Positions 1 to 8,160 are shown, counted from the stretch's first letter. The stretch: 21,877 bases of DNA from Chara braunii (GCA_003427395.1 BFEA01000352.1:878176-900052); one strand, 5' to 3'. Notes: a model not told the origin generated them from the sequence alone. Numbers and translations are program-made.

Positions 1-581
1 AGAGAGAGAGAGAGTTGTGACTTGAGACTTGACGACATTGGATCCAGACTCGACATTGGGATTCAGACATTTTGACGAGGGACTATTTGGGCCCGTGCCG
101 AAGACTTGGTGTTGACGACATTCCCCATCTTCCCCTCTTCTTCGTCTAACCCCCATCTCCTTCGTCTGTGTATGGTTGGGGCTGGCGCAGTCTTCCTGTG
201 TGAAGCGCCAGACCCCTTCACACTATGGAATGATGATGATGATGTATGTTCGGGGCTGCATTGAAATATTGATTGTTTGGATCATTGGTATCTAAGTCTT
301 CCGCTACGCTATCTTGTACTTTGTATTGAGAGGTCGGTTCTTGTACAGTTACAGTATGCAACAATTACCCTGTTACTTGAGCATTGATTCCCTTATCCCC
401 GTAGAACATCAATAGTATTGCCCTGTTACCTGTTACTTCAACCTTGTAGCACATCAATTACCCTGTTACTTGCATTAGTCCCCCTTTCCTTTTCTGACCA
501 GTGATCAGCCCCGCCCCGTCCTCATGGTTGTTCATCAGGTCTTTGGCAGCCGGGACGTTGCCTTCCAGAGGGAGGGGATAG
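1..581 (+). mobile_element. 3' internal end of a gypsy-type LTR retrotransposon, no intact coding sequence
   Basis: This stretch begins with a short (AG)n run at 1-14 and has no long open frame. It ends in a purine-rich tract at 567-581 (AGAGGGAGGGGATAG) immediately followed by TGTTATGG, the arrangement of a polypurine tract followed by a 3' LTR. An 18-bp sequence (CAATTACCCTGTTACTTG) occurs at 362-379 and again at 455-472, inside a diverged repeat of about 93 bp. The last frame before the tract reads like the tail of a gypsy polyprotein, but too little remains for a domain call. The polypurine tract is seen directly. The gypsy assignment is inferred from element structure. The rest of the element would lie upstream of the window. 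Confidence 0.45.
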
Positions 582-710
582 TGTTATGGACTCAGCGAGG
601 GCTCGATCCCTGGTCCGCGGGTTAGCACCCGCCAGGCTGCTATTTCATTTCTGGGTCTCTGTTCTCAGGGCCCTGGCTGTTGGTGCCCACTGCAGTCGGT
701 GCCCGTTCTT

Positions 711-731
711 TTTTTTTTTTTTTTTTTTTTT
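711..731. repeat. Poly(T) run followed by CAAACAGGGCC
   Basis: About 21 T followed by C-A-A-A and a GGGCC-type sequence. On the minus strand it reads as GGCCCTGTTTG followed by poly(A). Similar junctions occur near 3590-3630 and 11635-11665, so these may be tails of related minus-strand retroposons. The similarity is short. Confidence 0.4.
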
Positions 732-961
732 CAAACAGGGCCTTGTGGTCCTGGCTCCTTATATTCTGGGGAGCGTCAGTCCAGTTCCTATTCCACCGGC
801 AAGTCAGAATACACATTACATTACAACAGAAACACACACTTCCTTCCGTTTGGCCGAAGGACCCCTGAGCAGCATTGATTACTCCATTAATGGTGGAGGA
901 TTGACTGTCAGCTTGCCGTGTCTCACTCTTGCGCCCGTTCTTAAATTCCTGTTTTGGCACT

Positions 962-1053
962 TTCGGATTTCGATACTTGGCACCATCCCGCATTCTGGCG
1001 CCCAGACTTCGGATTTCGATACTTGGCACCATCCGGCATTCTGGCGCCCAGAC
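962..1053. repeat. 46-bp tandem duplication inside the LTR
   Basis: Copy 1 is 962-1007 and copy 2 is 1008-1053. They differ at one base (ATCCCGCAT versus ATCCGGCAT). The unit begins TTCGGATTTCGATACTTGGC and ends GGCGCCCAGAC. The near identity suggests a recent duplication compared with the surrounding decay. Confidence 0.9.
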
Positions 1054-1370
1054 TCAGACCTCTGACTTTCATTTCAGCCCTGAGGCAATTTGCACTTCTG
1101 CCTTCGGGACTGAACTTGAGTCTGGTACTTAAGACCGGACTCAAGCTCAGTATGGGCAACCAGTTTTCAGCCTCATTGCTTGTGTTCAGTCTGACTATGC
1201 TTCGACATTGTGTTCAGGAATCCAAGACTGCGACTTTGCGACTTTGCCACTTTGTGTCTGCGTCCGCCGAGTCGTGTCGAGTCTGAGTCGAGTTGAGTGA
1301 TCGTGTGTGTGTGCTCTCACTCTCCCTCCCTCTCCCAGCCTCGCTGCCCTGTCTCCGCCTTGTTACACAC

Positions 1371-1460
1371 GGGGCTGCATTTCAAGAGTTCATGGGTGTA
1401 CCAACTGAGCTAGGCCCATTGGTGAAAAGATGTTTTTTGAGTCCCATACTTGCGGCACAT
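1371..1460 (-). repeat. SINE-like tRNA-related repeat, copy 1 (lacks B box)
   Basis: About 90 bp, roughly 93% identical by eye to 1975-2064. On the minus strand it carries TAGCTCAGTTGG (plus 1401-1412), an exact match to the tRNA A-box consensus. The B-box side is missing: homology stops at GGGGCTGC, exactly where the LTR ends. Either the LTR insertion removed the rest or the copy was 5'-GGGGCTGC-limited. It lies immediately upstream of the first exon of the Ycf33-like gene. Confidence 0.6.
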
Positions 1461-1583
1461 CCTGTGTGCTATGGCCGCACGTGTGGCGCAAACCGCATGC
1501 GCACATGATGCGGGCACAGGCAAAAATAGGGGTCAAAGAAAAAAGGGGGACGGGCGGGCTGCGGTAGTACACCCTTGGGAAAA
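1461..1583. other. Probable promoter / 5' leader region of the Ycf33-like gene, no clear motif
   Basis: Between the SINE-like copy and the proposed start codon lie GC-rich sequence with alternating GCGC/GCATGC words (1480-1515) and a purine-rich run (1536-1550). No TATA box is evident. An in-frame TAG at 1527 bounds the open frame leading into the ATG at 1584. The promoter role is inferred from position only. Confidence 0.3.
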
Positions 1584-2737
1584 ATGCAGCTCGACAAGGT
1601 AAGATTTCTTTTGGGGCTGCGCTCATTAGTGGCTGCAAAACATGTGTGTGTGTGAGAGTTTTACAAGTGCTGCATCCCGTGAGTATATGCCTTCTGACAG
1701 GCCCATTTTGTTTTTTTTGGCTTAAGTCTGTTTTGTTTGTTGCTAATAATAATAGGCTGCTTCACATGAATCGATTTCTGAGAGTCGTTCTGGAGGAATG
1801 CAAGCTATCATTCCCGTCAGATACAGTCAGAGTGAAGTGAGTTGTGCTGCTTCAATGGGTAGTTCCGCTAGTCCCGTTTTGTTTTCCTTTTTCCTTTTGT
1901 GCTAGTAATGGGGATTTTAACGGATCATGCCATTATTACAGCGATTTCTTCTTGTGGTATCTGGATTCAAAGTTGGGGCTGCATTTCAACAGTTCATGGG
2001 TGTTCCAACTGAGCTAGGCCCATTGGTGAAAATATGGTTTTTGAGTCCCATACTTGTGGCGCATCGCGCAGCCTTCCGCACTGCACCTGTGCGCATGTTT
2101 CTTGCGATCAACGACCCGCGCACGGCGCCCTGCGCACCACACCGCATGGAGCACCTCACTGCAAGTATGTTTTTGGCACTTGTTTTTCGTCAAAAAAGGC
2201 ACTTGTTTTTCGTCAAAAAAAAAGAAGAAAGAAAAACTCGGAAGAAGGAAAGATAAAGTTTGAATTTTGGAATGTCTTTCCTGTCTTCTTCTTGTTCTTT
2301 GCTCGTGCTTAGCAGGTTTCCCCTCTAGCACAAATGCTGCAGTGATGACCATGGCCCTTTCCTTGGGAGGTGCAATGCTGGTGGTTCTTTCTCACCCTGA
2401 TTTAGCAAGGGCTGCACTTGAAGAAGGGTCTCGCTTCCCAATCCATCATCATCAACATGCTGGATTGGATTCCGACCTGCGCGCCCTTGCTCTTGGACCC
2501 GGAGGCCCTCTGATGGAGGACTTTTGGGACAACATGCGGAGGTACGTTCTCTACTTCTTCACCGTCGCGACGGGGGGGTTGTACACGTTAGTAAAACCGC
2601 TTGCTGATCTGCTAAGAAGACCTGCCACTGCGGTGCTAGTTGTCGTCATCGCAACAGGGGTCCTCTATCTCACATACACAACGGTTAATACGATGCTTGG
2701 CCTCAACCAGGACTTTGACTATCTTTATTCACAGTGA
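1584..2737 (+). CDS. Nuclear gene for a Ycf33-like (DUF751) plastid membrane protein, three-exon model
   Basis: Proposed exons are 1584-1598, 1756-1858 and 2316-2737, giving about 179 residues. The last exon is the secure part. Its C-terminal 70 residues match the Ycf33/DUF751 family layout: an acidic-aromatic start (MEDFWDNMRRY), a hydrophobic span, a K-P...R-R-P-A-T-A turn, a second hydrophobic span and the ending TVNTMLGL. The family is small, found in cyanobacteria and plastids, and its function is unknown. Exon 2 supplies an S-rich leader with SEVSCAASMG, resembling a transit-peptide cleavage context (V-x-C/A-A). Exon 3 then opens with a hydrophobic stretch ending DLARA, resembling a thylakoid-targeting signal. 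Acceptors at 1755 (ctaataataatag) and 2315 (pyrimidine tract, gcttagcag) are strong. Phases agree if intron 2 starts at 1859 (ATGG|GTAGTT). The donor at 1599 (AAG|GTAAGA) is strong. The first exon and start codon are the least certain parts; an ATG at 1798 is an alternative. Confidence 0.75.
1599..1755 (+). other. Intron 1 of the Ycf33-like gene (157 nt)
   Basis: GT-AG boundaries: donor AAG|GTAAGA and acceptor after a T-rich tract ending AATAATAG. It is phase 0 and T-rich, with a TG run. If the donor is not used, the leader would have to start elsewhere. Confidence 0.55.
1963..2064 (-). repeat. SINE-like tRNA-related repeat, copy 2, with A and B boxes
   Basis: On the minus strand it carries TAGCTCAGTTGG (plus 2005-2016) and, 33 nt further on, TTTGAATCC (plus 1963-1971). 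These match the A-box and approximate the B-box of the internal Pol III promoter at tRNA-like spacing. It does not fold as a complete tRNA and lacks a convincing acceptor stem, so a tRNA-derived SINE is preferred to a tRNA gene. The copy sits antisense in an intron of the Ycf33-like gene. Confidence 0.6.
2175..2220. repeat. 23-bp tandem duplication
   Basis: GGCACTTGTTTTTCGTCAAA-type unit at 2175-2197 repeated at 2198-2220, followed by an A-rich tract (2215-2255). It may be the A-rich edge of an inserted element within the intron. Confidence 0.85.
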
Positions 2738-2787
2738 TTCGGTCCATATACATACACGCAAGTGGAGAGTGAAGAAGTTAGCCCATA

Positions 2788-3362
2788 CGTGGTTACCAGT
2801 ACTGCTAACAAACACGGTTGAATACGAGTAGTTCCACCCAACGTGGTTGGCTACGATCAGTGGGAACCAACGTGGTTAATAGTTCAAACAACTGTGGCTT
2901 TGTTGTGCTAGCCAACATGGTTCCCACTACTGCTAATGAATATGGTTAGTTTACTAGTAGTGGTAATGAATGTGGTTTTGTGGTGCTAACCAACGTGGTT
3001 GGTTACTTGGTAGTAGTTCTAACCAATGTGGTGTTTTAGTGCTAACCAAGACAGTGTTTTAGTGCTAACCAATGTGGTTCGCAGTGCTACAGCACTGTGC
3101 ACTTGTAGTGCTAATCAACACAGTGTTAGAGTGCTAAGTTGCTAACCTATGTGGTGTTATGGTGCTCACCAACGTGGTTGTTACTAGTGGTAGTGCCAAC
3201 CACTGCCCTTGGTTACTAGTAGTGCTAACCACAGTTGTTGGTTACTAGTAGTAGTGCTAGCCACTGTGGTTGGTTACTAGTAGCAGTGCTAACCACTGTT
3301 GGTTACTAGTAGTGCTGCTAGCGAACGTGGTTCACAGTACTACAAAAAGGTGTTAACCGATG
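2788..3362. repeat. Degenerate hairpin-forming minisatellite in the 3' flank of the Ycf33-like gene
   Basis: About 20 or more units of variable length (roughly 20-33 bp). Most begin with CGTGGTT or TGTGGTT and end with GTGCTAACCAA; longer units add GGTTACTAGTAGTA. At unit junctions CCAAC-GTG-GTTGG forms small perfect inverted repeats, so the array is a string of potential hairpins. It begins about 50 nt after the stop codon and would lie in the 3' UTR if the transcript extends that far. There is no protein-coding potential. Unit boundaries were assigned by eye. Confidence 0.85.
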
Positions 3363-3496
3363 TAACCAATGGTTTGTTTGTGCCACAAACTGCTGGTTGG
3401 TTAGTTTGTAGTACGACACCATATCTTTTCAAATTTCACGCTTGATTGAGCTCATTCATGGTAGCAAGTTAACCAGTCAGTTGGTAAGTTGGGAAC
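3363..3496. other. Unassigned sequence between minisatellite and T/C tract
   Basis: Low-complexity remnants of the preceding array (TTAACC/TGGTT words) grading into unique sequence. No feature seen. Confidence 0.4.
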
Positions 3497-3612
3497 TTTT
3501 TTTTTTTTCTTCCCTGAAGTGGTTTTAGCTCTTTTCTGACTTCGCAATAGCTTCTTCTTTTTTTCTTTTTTTCTTTTTTTTTTCTTTTTTTTTCTTTTTT
3601 TTTTCTTTTGTG
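3497..3612. repeat. T/C-rich tract, (C T7-10)n
   Basis: Long T runs broken by single C, especially 3553-3610, followed by GTGAAAAAAGCCCTTGTG. On the minus strand this is a degenerate poly(A)-like tail, which could end a minus-strand retroelement. It could be the tail of the LINE further right, but about 800 bp of unrecognised sequence plus a plastid fragment intervene. Confidence 0.75.
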
Positions 3613-4105
3613 AAAAAAGCCCTTGTGTAAGCCCTCTATCCCGGCGGTGGTAAGAGAACCGTCAGAATGGAGGGCTTAGCTGTCGGTGCTCCATCTATTG
3701 GTGGGGAGCGGCACCTGCTGGAAACCAGGTCCAGCATTCCATTGATACATCTTGCAACACAGAGATTGCTGTTTGTTGTTTCCTGGGGCTGTGGTCATTT
3801 CACTTCTCAGTCAGGGGCTCCGTTGTCCCATGGAGCTGCCAGTGTCACCCATCCCGTCCCGTCTTGGCGCGCCCCTTGTCTATTAGCTCAGCCTTATTCA
3901 GCAGCCCCGCTGTTTGTTGTTGCCACATCTGTCACTTTAAACCCTTTAAACCTTATACCCTTCTCAAAACCCATGCATACCACATTCTTGATCCTTGGAG
4001 CCGGATGATCCGCGATGAAAATGAAGTACAATGCAATGCGATGCGTGCAACAGAAAGCAGCACAATAAGAGAAGCATATGCCAGTACATCTGAATCTGTC
4101 TTGTG
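3613..4105. other. No recognised feature (493 bp)
   Basis: The open frame at 3667-4008 (113 codons, plus) has no recognisable domain and no supporting signals. It is judged chance or decayed sequence. There are no repeats of note. Confidence 0.4.
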
Positions 4106-4338
4106 CGTAGCCGTATGAAATGTAAGTTTCATGTACAGTTTTGAAACGGAGGTGTTCTTTGAAAAATCAATCGCGACGAATGTCTGCTCAAGCCGAAGGC
4201 TATGAGATTAGAAATTGATCCTTATGACTGAAGTTATATACTCTACAACATAGGACTGATACATACTAGTAATGGAGAACATGCAAAAGCATTGGAATAT
4301 TATTTTCAAGCTCTTGAAAGAAATCCATCCTTGCCACA
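4106..4338 (+). pseudogene. ycf3: Plastid ycf3 fragment in nuclear DNA (NUPT): 3' end of group II intron 1 plus part of exon 2
   Basis: Positions 4109-4142 form a 34-nt group II intron domain V: it starts with the AGC triad and has a 7-bp stem ATGAAAT/GTTTCAT closed by a GTAA tetraloop. The intron runs to about 4178 and exon 2 begins at ATGTCTGCTCAA. The exon encodes the TPR region of Ycf3, a photosystem I assembly factor; [11 protein letters not shown] and [16 protein letters not shown] are recognisable. It is broken three ways: about 35 nt are missing at 4199-4201, shifting the frame; an Arg codon is TGA at the position after DPYD (CGA to TGA); and homology stops at 4338 in mid exon. The lower stem of domain V shows transition-type changes from the usual plastid form. 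This fits an old transferred copy decaying by C-to-T change. No function is expected. Confidence 0.92.
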
Positions 4339-4443
4339 CTGGGTGTGTGAGAACCCTTGTGCCGTACACCGGTTGGTCGGATTATCCCTTTTCAGGTCTG
4401 CATTCGTGGTTCACGAACCCTGCTTTCTTGGATGCGTAGGTCT

Positions 4444-5008
4444 TTATAGTTCCAGCCACAGGGCATGTGGCAGTGAGACGTGCGCTGTTGCTCCGGTCTT
4501 GGTGCCATCGCTGTTGTTGTTGCCTGTGGCTCCAATCCTCGCATTTCCTTCATCTTGTCTGTTGTGGCCAACGCAAGTCACAAACCTGCAGGTCAAGCGG
4601 TTGGGAGGGCATTGCGGGGGGTTTGGGAGGCGGGGGGTGACGGTGGTGACTGGATTGGGTGCAGCGGGCATGCCGGGGCATGTGGGGGGGGAGCGGGGGG
4701 GGCAGTGGCTGGGCAGGTGGCACAGGGCTTGGGAGGAGGATGAAGTAAGGCTGTAGGTATGGGACCTGGAAGTCACTGAGGGGTTTCCTTTGCCAACCAG
4801 GTTCCGTACTCCTCCACGGTTTCCATGTGACATTGAGAGCAGTGTCCAGTTCTGAAAACAGTTTGTTTGGGTCCTGCCAAATCTGCATATAGGAGTCTTG
4901 AATGGCTTCCTTGGTGAGAGGGTCTTTCTCCTTGAACAATTCACACTTCATCCCCTTCCAGGCTTCCTGGGTCCTGGTCCTGATCTGCTCTTCGACAGCT
5001 TTTTGCAC
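4444..5008 (-). pseudogene. LINE C-terminal domain and proline-rich tail
   Basis: The minus-strand frame from about 5008 reads VQKAVEEQIRTRTQEAWKGM, then a helical-looking segment with KLFSELDTALNVTWKPW, then a proline-rich stretch (about residues 75-140) encoded by the G-rich plus-strand run at 4600-4720. It follows the zinc-binding motif in the same element. I do not recognise it as a named family. It is probably the far C-terminus of the LINE polyprotein, and its role is unknown. Confidence 0.55.
4605..4720 (+). repeat. G-rich tract with G-quadruplex potential
   Basis: Many G runs of 3-8 on the plus strand (TTGCGGGGGG, GGCGGGGGG, GGGGGGGAGCGGGGGGG). They encode the proline-rich tail of the LINE on the other strand. 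Similar G runs occur near the element's other end at 9430-9545. Confidence 0.7.
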
Positions 5009-5129
5009 TTGCTGCAGTCCAAATTGGTGTCCTTTCTTTCAAATGAGCATCTGGTTCTCCAGGCCAACATAAGAAGATGCAGCCTCGTTACGAGAAAAGG
5101 TTAGTCGCGAATGGGGACCAGCGTGCCAG

Positions 5130-5395
5130 CAGGTGGCGATTCTCTCCCAGCAGCAGGAGGCCGAGGTCCCAGGGGATGTGATATCCAGTGAAGGAGTGGA
5201 AGGCCGCGTCCCACCACTGTCATAGTTGGCTGACCATGGGGCACGCCAGTAAACAGTGTTTGAGGGTTGCCCTGGCTGGCATCTGGGATGTCCTGCAATA
5301 TGCGCAGATGGGAGACAGCCTCCCTTGTTGTTCCAGGTCAGTCCTAGACACGAGCCAATCGGGTGTGGGGAGGCAGCGACGCAGGATCTGTCACT
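5130..5395 (-). pseudogene. LINE reverse-transcriptase zinc-binding domain (zf-RVT type), broken
   Basis: One minus-strand frame reads RRCLPTPDWLVSR, then CAYC (plus 5294-5305), then LKHCLLACP near 5238-5260, then WWDAAFHSF. The C-x2-C ... H-C-x4-C spacing and the following W-W match the zinc-binding region placed after the RT domain in plant LINEs. At least two in-frame stops interrupt it. Known members are thought to act as nucleic-acid-binding modules. Assignment rests on pattern and position. Confidence 0.6.
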
Positions 5396-5927
5396 GCAAA
5401 GGCCTATGGTTTGTGGGCATGATCTTTGCGTATCTGGACCAGGCAAAGGATTCTGAAAGTGTAGGGTCCGGCGGCGAATCCCGTGCCCATCTGTTCACTA
5501 TGGTTTTTGGCTGATCGGCTGGTCCTGTCACGATGTTCGATATCCTCCTTTAATTGTGTAGTTCCATATGTGCATCGGTTTGGAACCAGGTCATTCTCAC
5601 TCAGCCAGGTCGAAGGGGAGCTTGGCTATGGGTGTGGTGATCTCCTATGCATAGTAGCCATTTTTTGGGTCTCCCACCACTCTCACCTGCATCAATCCTC
5701 CCCATCCACATGTGGTGTACAGGTCGTCATTTTTGTCAGTTTTGTGAGCCTGGCCCCGGGCAGTTGGGGTTCGTAGGCTTCCAGCTCAAAGGACCCATAG
5801 TTGTTCTCCTTGGCTTTAAAGATGACCAGGTGGACAGGTAAGTCTCAATATTTGACAACCCAGTCATCTTATCGGACCATCGGTCTCTCCCACAGGGTGA
5901 GCCGCCAAGCGATAGGGAGGGACTCTT

Positions 5928-6143
5928 TTAGCAGGCCAGCCTTTTCTTCCACATTTTTACATCTTCGAGCTTGTGTTGCAGCTGGCTGGGGGTTTCCCAC
6001 TCCCCTCTCACCGGGTCCCACAGGTCTCCGACCGTGAAACACCCTTCTTGGCCCAGGTGAGTCAGGGGGAGTTCGTTGTCAAGGTGAAGGGGTCGCCTGA
6101 TTCCTGTAGGATATGCGGGTTGCCAAAGAGGGGTTGCCTGCAT
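5928..6143 (-). pseudogene. LINE post-RT linker fragment
   Basis: The frame contains TPLWQPAY followed by TVGDLWDPV, resembling the PLWGNP...V-x-DLW segment seen between RT and zinc-binding motif in plant LINE polyproteins. It is short and isolated in its frame. It supports continuity of the element between the RT core and the zinc motif. Confidence 0.5.
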
Positions 6144-6639
6144 ATGTCATGCCACCTGTTTTGGGGATGTTTTTGCTGGGGACCTCGTCGTCTCCAAAGC
6201 TTGAGTATATAAGGCCAGAGCGGATCTGCCATTATGTCCAGCCTTGTCGCGTGTGCCGGGTTAGCAGCATGTGCAGGGTGTGCTTGCTTTGGGGGCGACG
6301 GGATGGTCCAGTGGTTATTTGTCAGCCATTGAAACGGGTGAACCTTTCCGGGTACATCATTTTGCGGTGCAAGATTGGCTATTTGCAGGCAGGCCAGTGG
6401 CTCCCAGGGGACGTCGTTTCCTATGAGCAGTCAGACGAGGACTTTGAAAATGAGTGCCTCAGTCTCTCTTTCAGGGTCTAGGATTCCCAACCCCCCTTTG
6501 GATCTAGGCTGTGCAAGGACGTCCCACTTCACCCTGTTGACGCAGCCCTAAGCCTTGGTGCTGTTTTTCCACAGCTATGTCGTGAGGGCTTTCATCAATC
6601 TGGTGTGTTGTTGTTTACTCAGGCCACACTGGCAATTTG

Positions 6640-7800
6640 TACCAGATAGCTGTTAGGCCGACACTAATGATTGCTAAAGCATGTCCCACCAGTGATATGT
6701 GCAGGACCTCCCAATTGGCTAGCTGTCAGGCCGACACTAATGATTGCTAAAGCATGTCCCACCAGTGATATGTGCAGGACCTCCCAATTGGCTAGCCGGT
6801 CCGCGGCCTTGTTGACCAGCATGTCCCCATGGTCTGTCGGGCGGCCCACAACAGTCAGTCTCACCCCTAATATCCTTATGGCATCTTCCTTGCGGGCCCA
6901 TGCTTACTCGGCTCAGGTGGGGGTGACTGTCCTTGAGGGTGGAGCCACCAGCCCTCAGTCTTGGAGCCCCAGTTGACCTTCATGTCGGCCGCCAACGAGA
7001 CAAGGTGAATAACTTGAGTGAGAGTTTGGAGGCTAGCCGGATCTGCACGTTAGTACAGTGAGGTCATCCGCAAAGAGTGATGTCACCGGTATGAGGTGGT
7101 GCGGTATGTCCGGGATAGGCACCTTGATGATACGGTGGTGCGCTCTGATCATCAATGCAAGGGCCTCCATGACAATAACAAACAGCAATGGCGCAACGGG
7201 GTCTCCCTGACGCACCAATCTTTGAAGGCGAATCGGTGGTGAGAGGTGGCCATTGAGCATTAAGCTGGTTGTGGTCGATCTATGCAGCAGGTGCACCCAT
7301 TGACAAAAACCCGGATCAAAGTTCATTCTGAGTAGGCACATGTCGAAGAAGTCCCAGTCGACATGGTCATACGCCTTTTCGACTATGAAGAGGATTGCAG
7401 CTTGGACTCTCAGTTGGCGGGCGTATCTGATGGTCTCATTGACTAACAGGATATTATCCTGGATGATACGACTGGGCATGAACCCTGTTTGGTCCGGGTG
7501 AATTAGCATATTTATGAGAGGCAACAATTTGTTAGTGAGGAGTTTGGCCACCAGTTTGTAGGGGACCGGAAGAAAGGTGATGGGTCTGTAGTTTCTTATG
7601 TTCTTGTAGAGGAGGGTTGTGACCCCTTGTCCAATCATTCCCCCAAACGAGCCCTCGTTTTGAACCTCTTTTATGTATTCCATGATATCATCGCTGAGGA
7701 GGTCCGAAACCCCACACAAAATTCTTTCGGGAATGAATGGATCCTAGGCATCTTCTCATCCTCCAAACCCTGCAGGGCCTCCTAGACCTCATGTGGGGTT
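6640..7800 (-). pseudogene. LINE reverse transcriptase, catalytically dead
   Basis: The frame 7719-7033 (228 codons) carries the RT blocks in order: NYRPITFLPVPYKLVAK, QTGFMPSRIIQDNILL, EKAYDHVDWDFF, VRQGDPVAPLLF and FADDLTVL (residues 216-223). The two Asp of the FADD box are present. The first catalytic Asp (D-x-E-K-A-Y-D) is Ile, codon ATA at plus 7384-7386. Upstream (plus 7720-7800), in another frame, is LDEPITPHEV and a stop, then the degraded G-x-S-P-G-P-D-G region, so a frameshift lies near 7715. Downstream, the MKVNWGSKTEGWWL and ILGVRLTVVGRPTDHG segments continue in different frames through plus 6980-6800. The protein would copy element RNA by target-primed reverse transcription. This copy cannot. 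Confidence 0.9.
6647..6792. repeat. 73-bp tandem duplication within the LINE
   Basis: Copy 1 is 6647-6719 and copy 2 is 6720-6792, differing at one base (GTTAGG versus GTCAGG). The unit codes for part of the post-RT region (WEVLHISLVGHALAI). Because 73 is not a multiple of three, the duplication shifts the frame. The near identity marks it as a late event. Confidence 0.95.
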
Positions 7801-8160
7801 ATAGGCTCATCCAAGATGTCCCTTTGTTCTTGTGTTGGGCGTGAGCGAATTTTCTGCAGTAGTGTGTCTCTCGCTTGGGCATGTGCTGGGTGTCTCATAT
7901 GTAAAGATGTTTTTATAATATCTAGCCGCGTAGTCCACGATTGCATATGCGCTAGTTGTCGACAGAGCGTTGTTGTCCAATGGGTGGTTAAGCCTGGGAA
8001 CCGCGACTGCTCTTGTTCTTGCGCTGGCCTTGTTAAAAAAGGCCTTGGCCATTGTCCTGTTCATGTGGTCTTTTTTCATTTTGGTCCATGCCTGCGCCTG
8101 CTGCTCTATATACATGTCTGGAGGTGGTCCCAGGCCTCTTGCAGTTGTCATAAGAGGGGT
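7801..8160 (-). pseudogene. LINE linker between endonuclease and RT
   Basis: The minus frame 8151-7807 reads a basic, helical segment (YIEQQAQAWTKMKKDH, NKASARTRAVAVPRL) and YAARYYKNIFTYE, typical in composition and position of the endonuclease-RT linker (the F-x-x-Y/L-x-E before the L-T-x-x-E-V motif). No catalytic motif is expected here. It is the best-preserved open frame between the two enzymatic domains. Confidence 0.55.

Larger units (their letters stand above)
582..1369 (+). repeat. Probable LTR (3' LTR of the plus-strand element)
   Basis: It begins TGTTATGG directly after the polypurine tract and probably ends near 1367-1369 in TGTTACACA, giving TG...CA termini and about 788 bp. It contains a T run at 711-731, a 46-bp tandem duplication at 962-1053 and a pyrimidine-rich segment near the 3' end. 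No coding potential is convincing; the open frame across 586-1065 runs through the T tract and is judged spurious. The left boundary is well supported. The right boundary is inferred, and the other LTR is outside the window, so neither LTR identity nor target-site duplication can be checked. Confidence 0.5.
1859..2315 (+). other. Intron 2 of the Ycf33-like gene (457 nt), containing a SINE-like copy
   Basis: The acceptor at 2314-2315 follows a long pyrimidine tract (2277-2310). The donor at 1859 (G|GTAGTT) is weaker than GTGAGT at 1837, but only 1859 gives the phase that keeps exon 3 open; joining 1836 to 2316 meets TGA after nine codons. The intron holds the minus-strand SINE-like copy and a 23-bp tandem duplication (2175-2220). 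Confidence 0.55.

Noticed and set aside
586-1065. 159-codon open frame
   Set aside because: It runs through the poly(T) tract and the 46-bp duplication in a probable LTR. No domain is visible.
1963-2038. tRNA gene on the minus strand
   Set aside because: A and B boxes are present at the right distance, but no acceptor stem or proper anticodon arm can be paired.
2788-3362. CRISPR-like repeat array
   Set aside because: Repeats are degenerate, unit length varies and there are no unique spacers. The context is eukaryotic.
6664-6864. RNase H-like motif (NKAADRLANW) on the minus strand
   Set aside because: It resembles the N-x-x-A-D-x-L-A block of RNase H, but the surrounding ILGVRL...WEVLHISLVGHALAI order matches the post-RT region of LINEs better.
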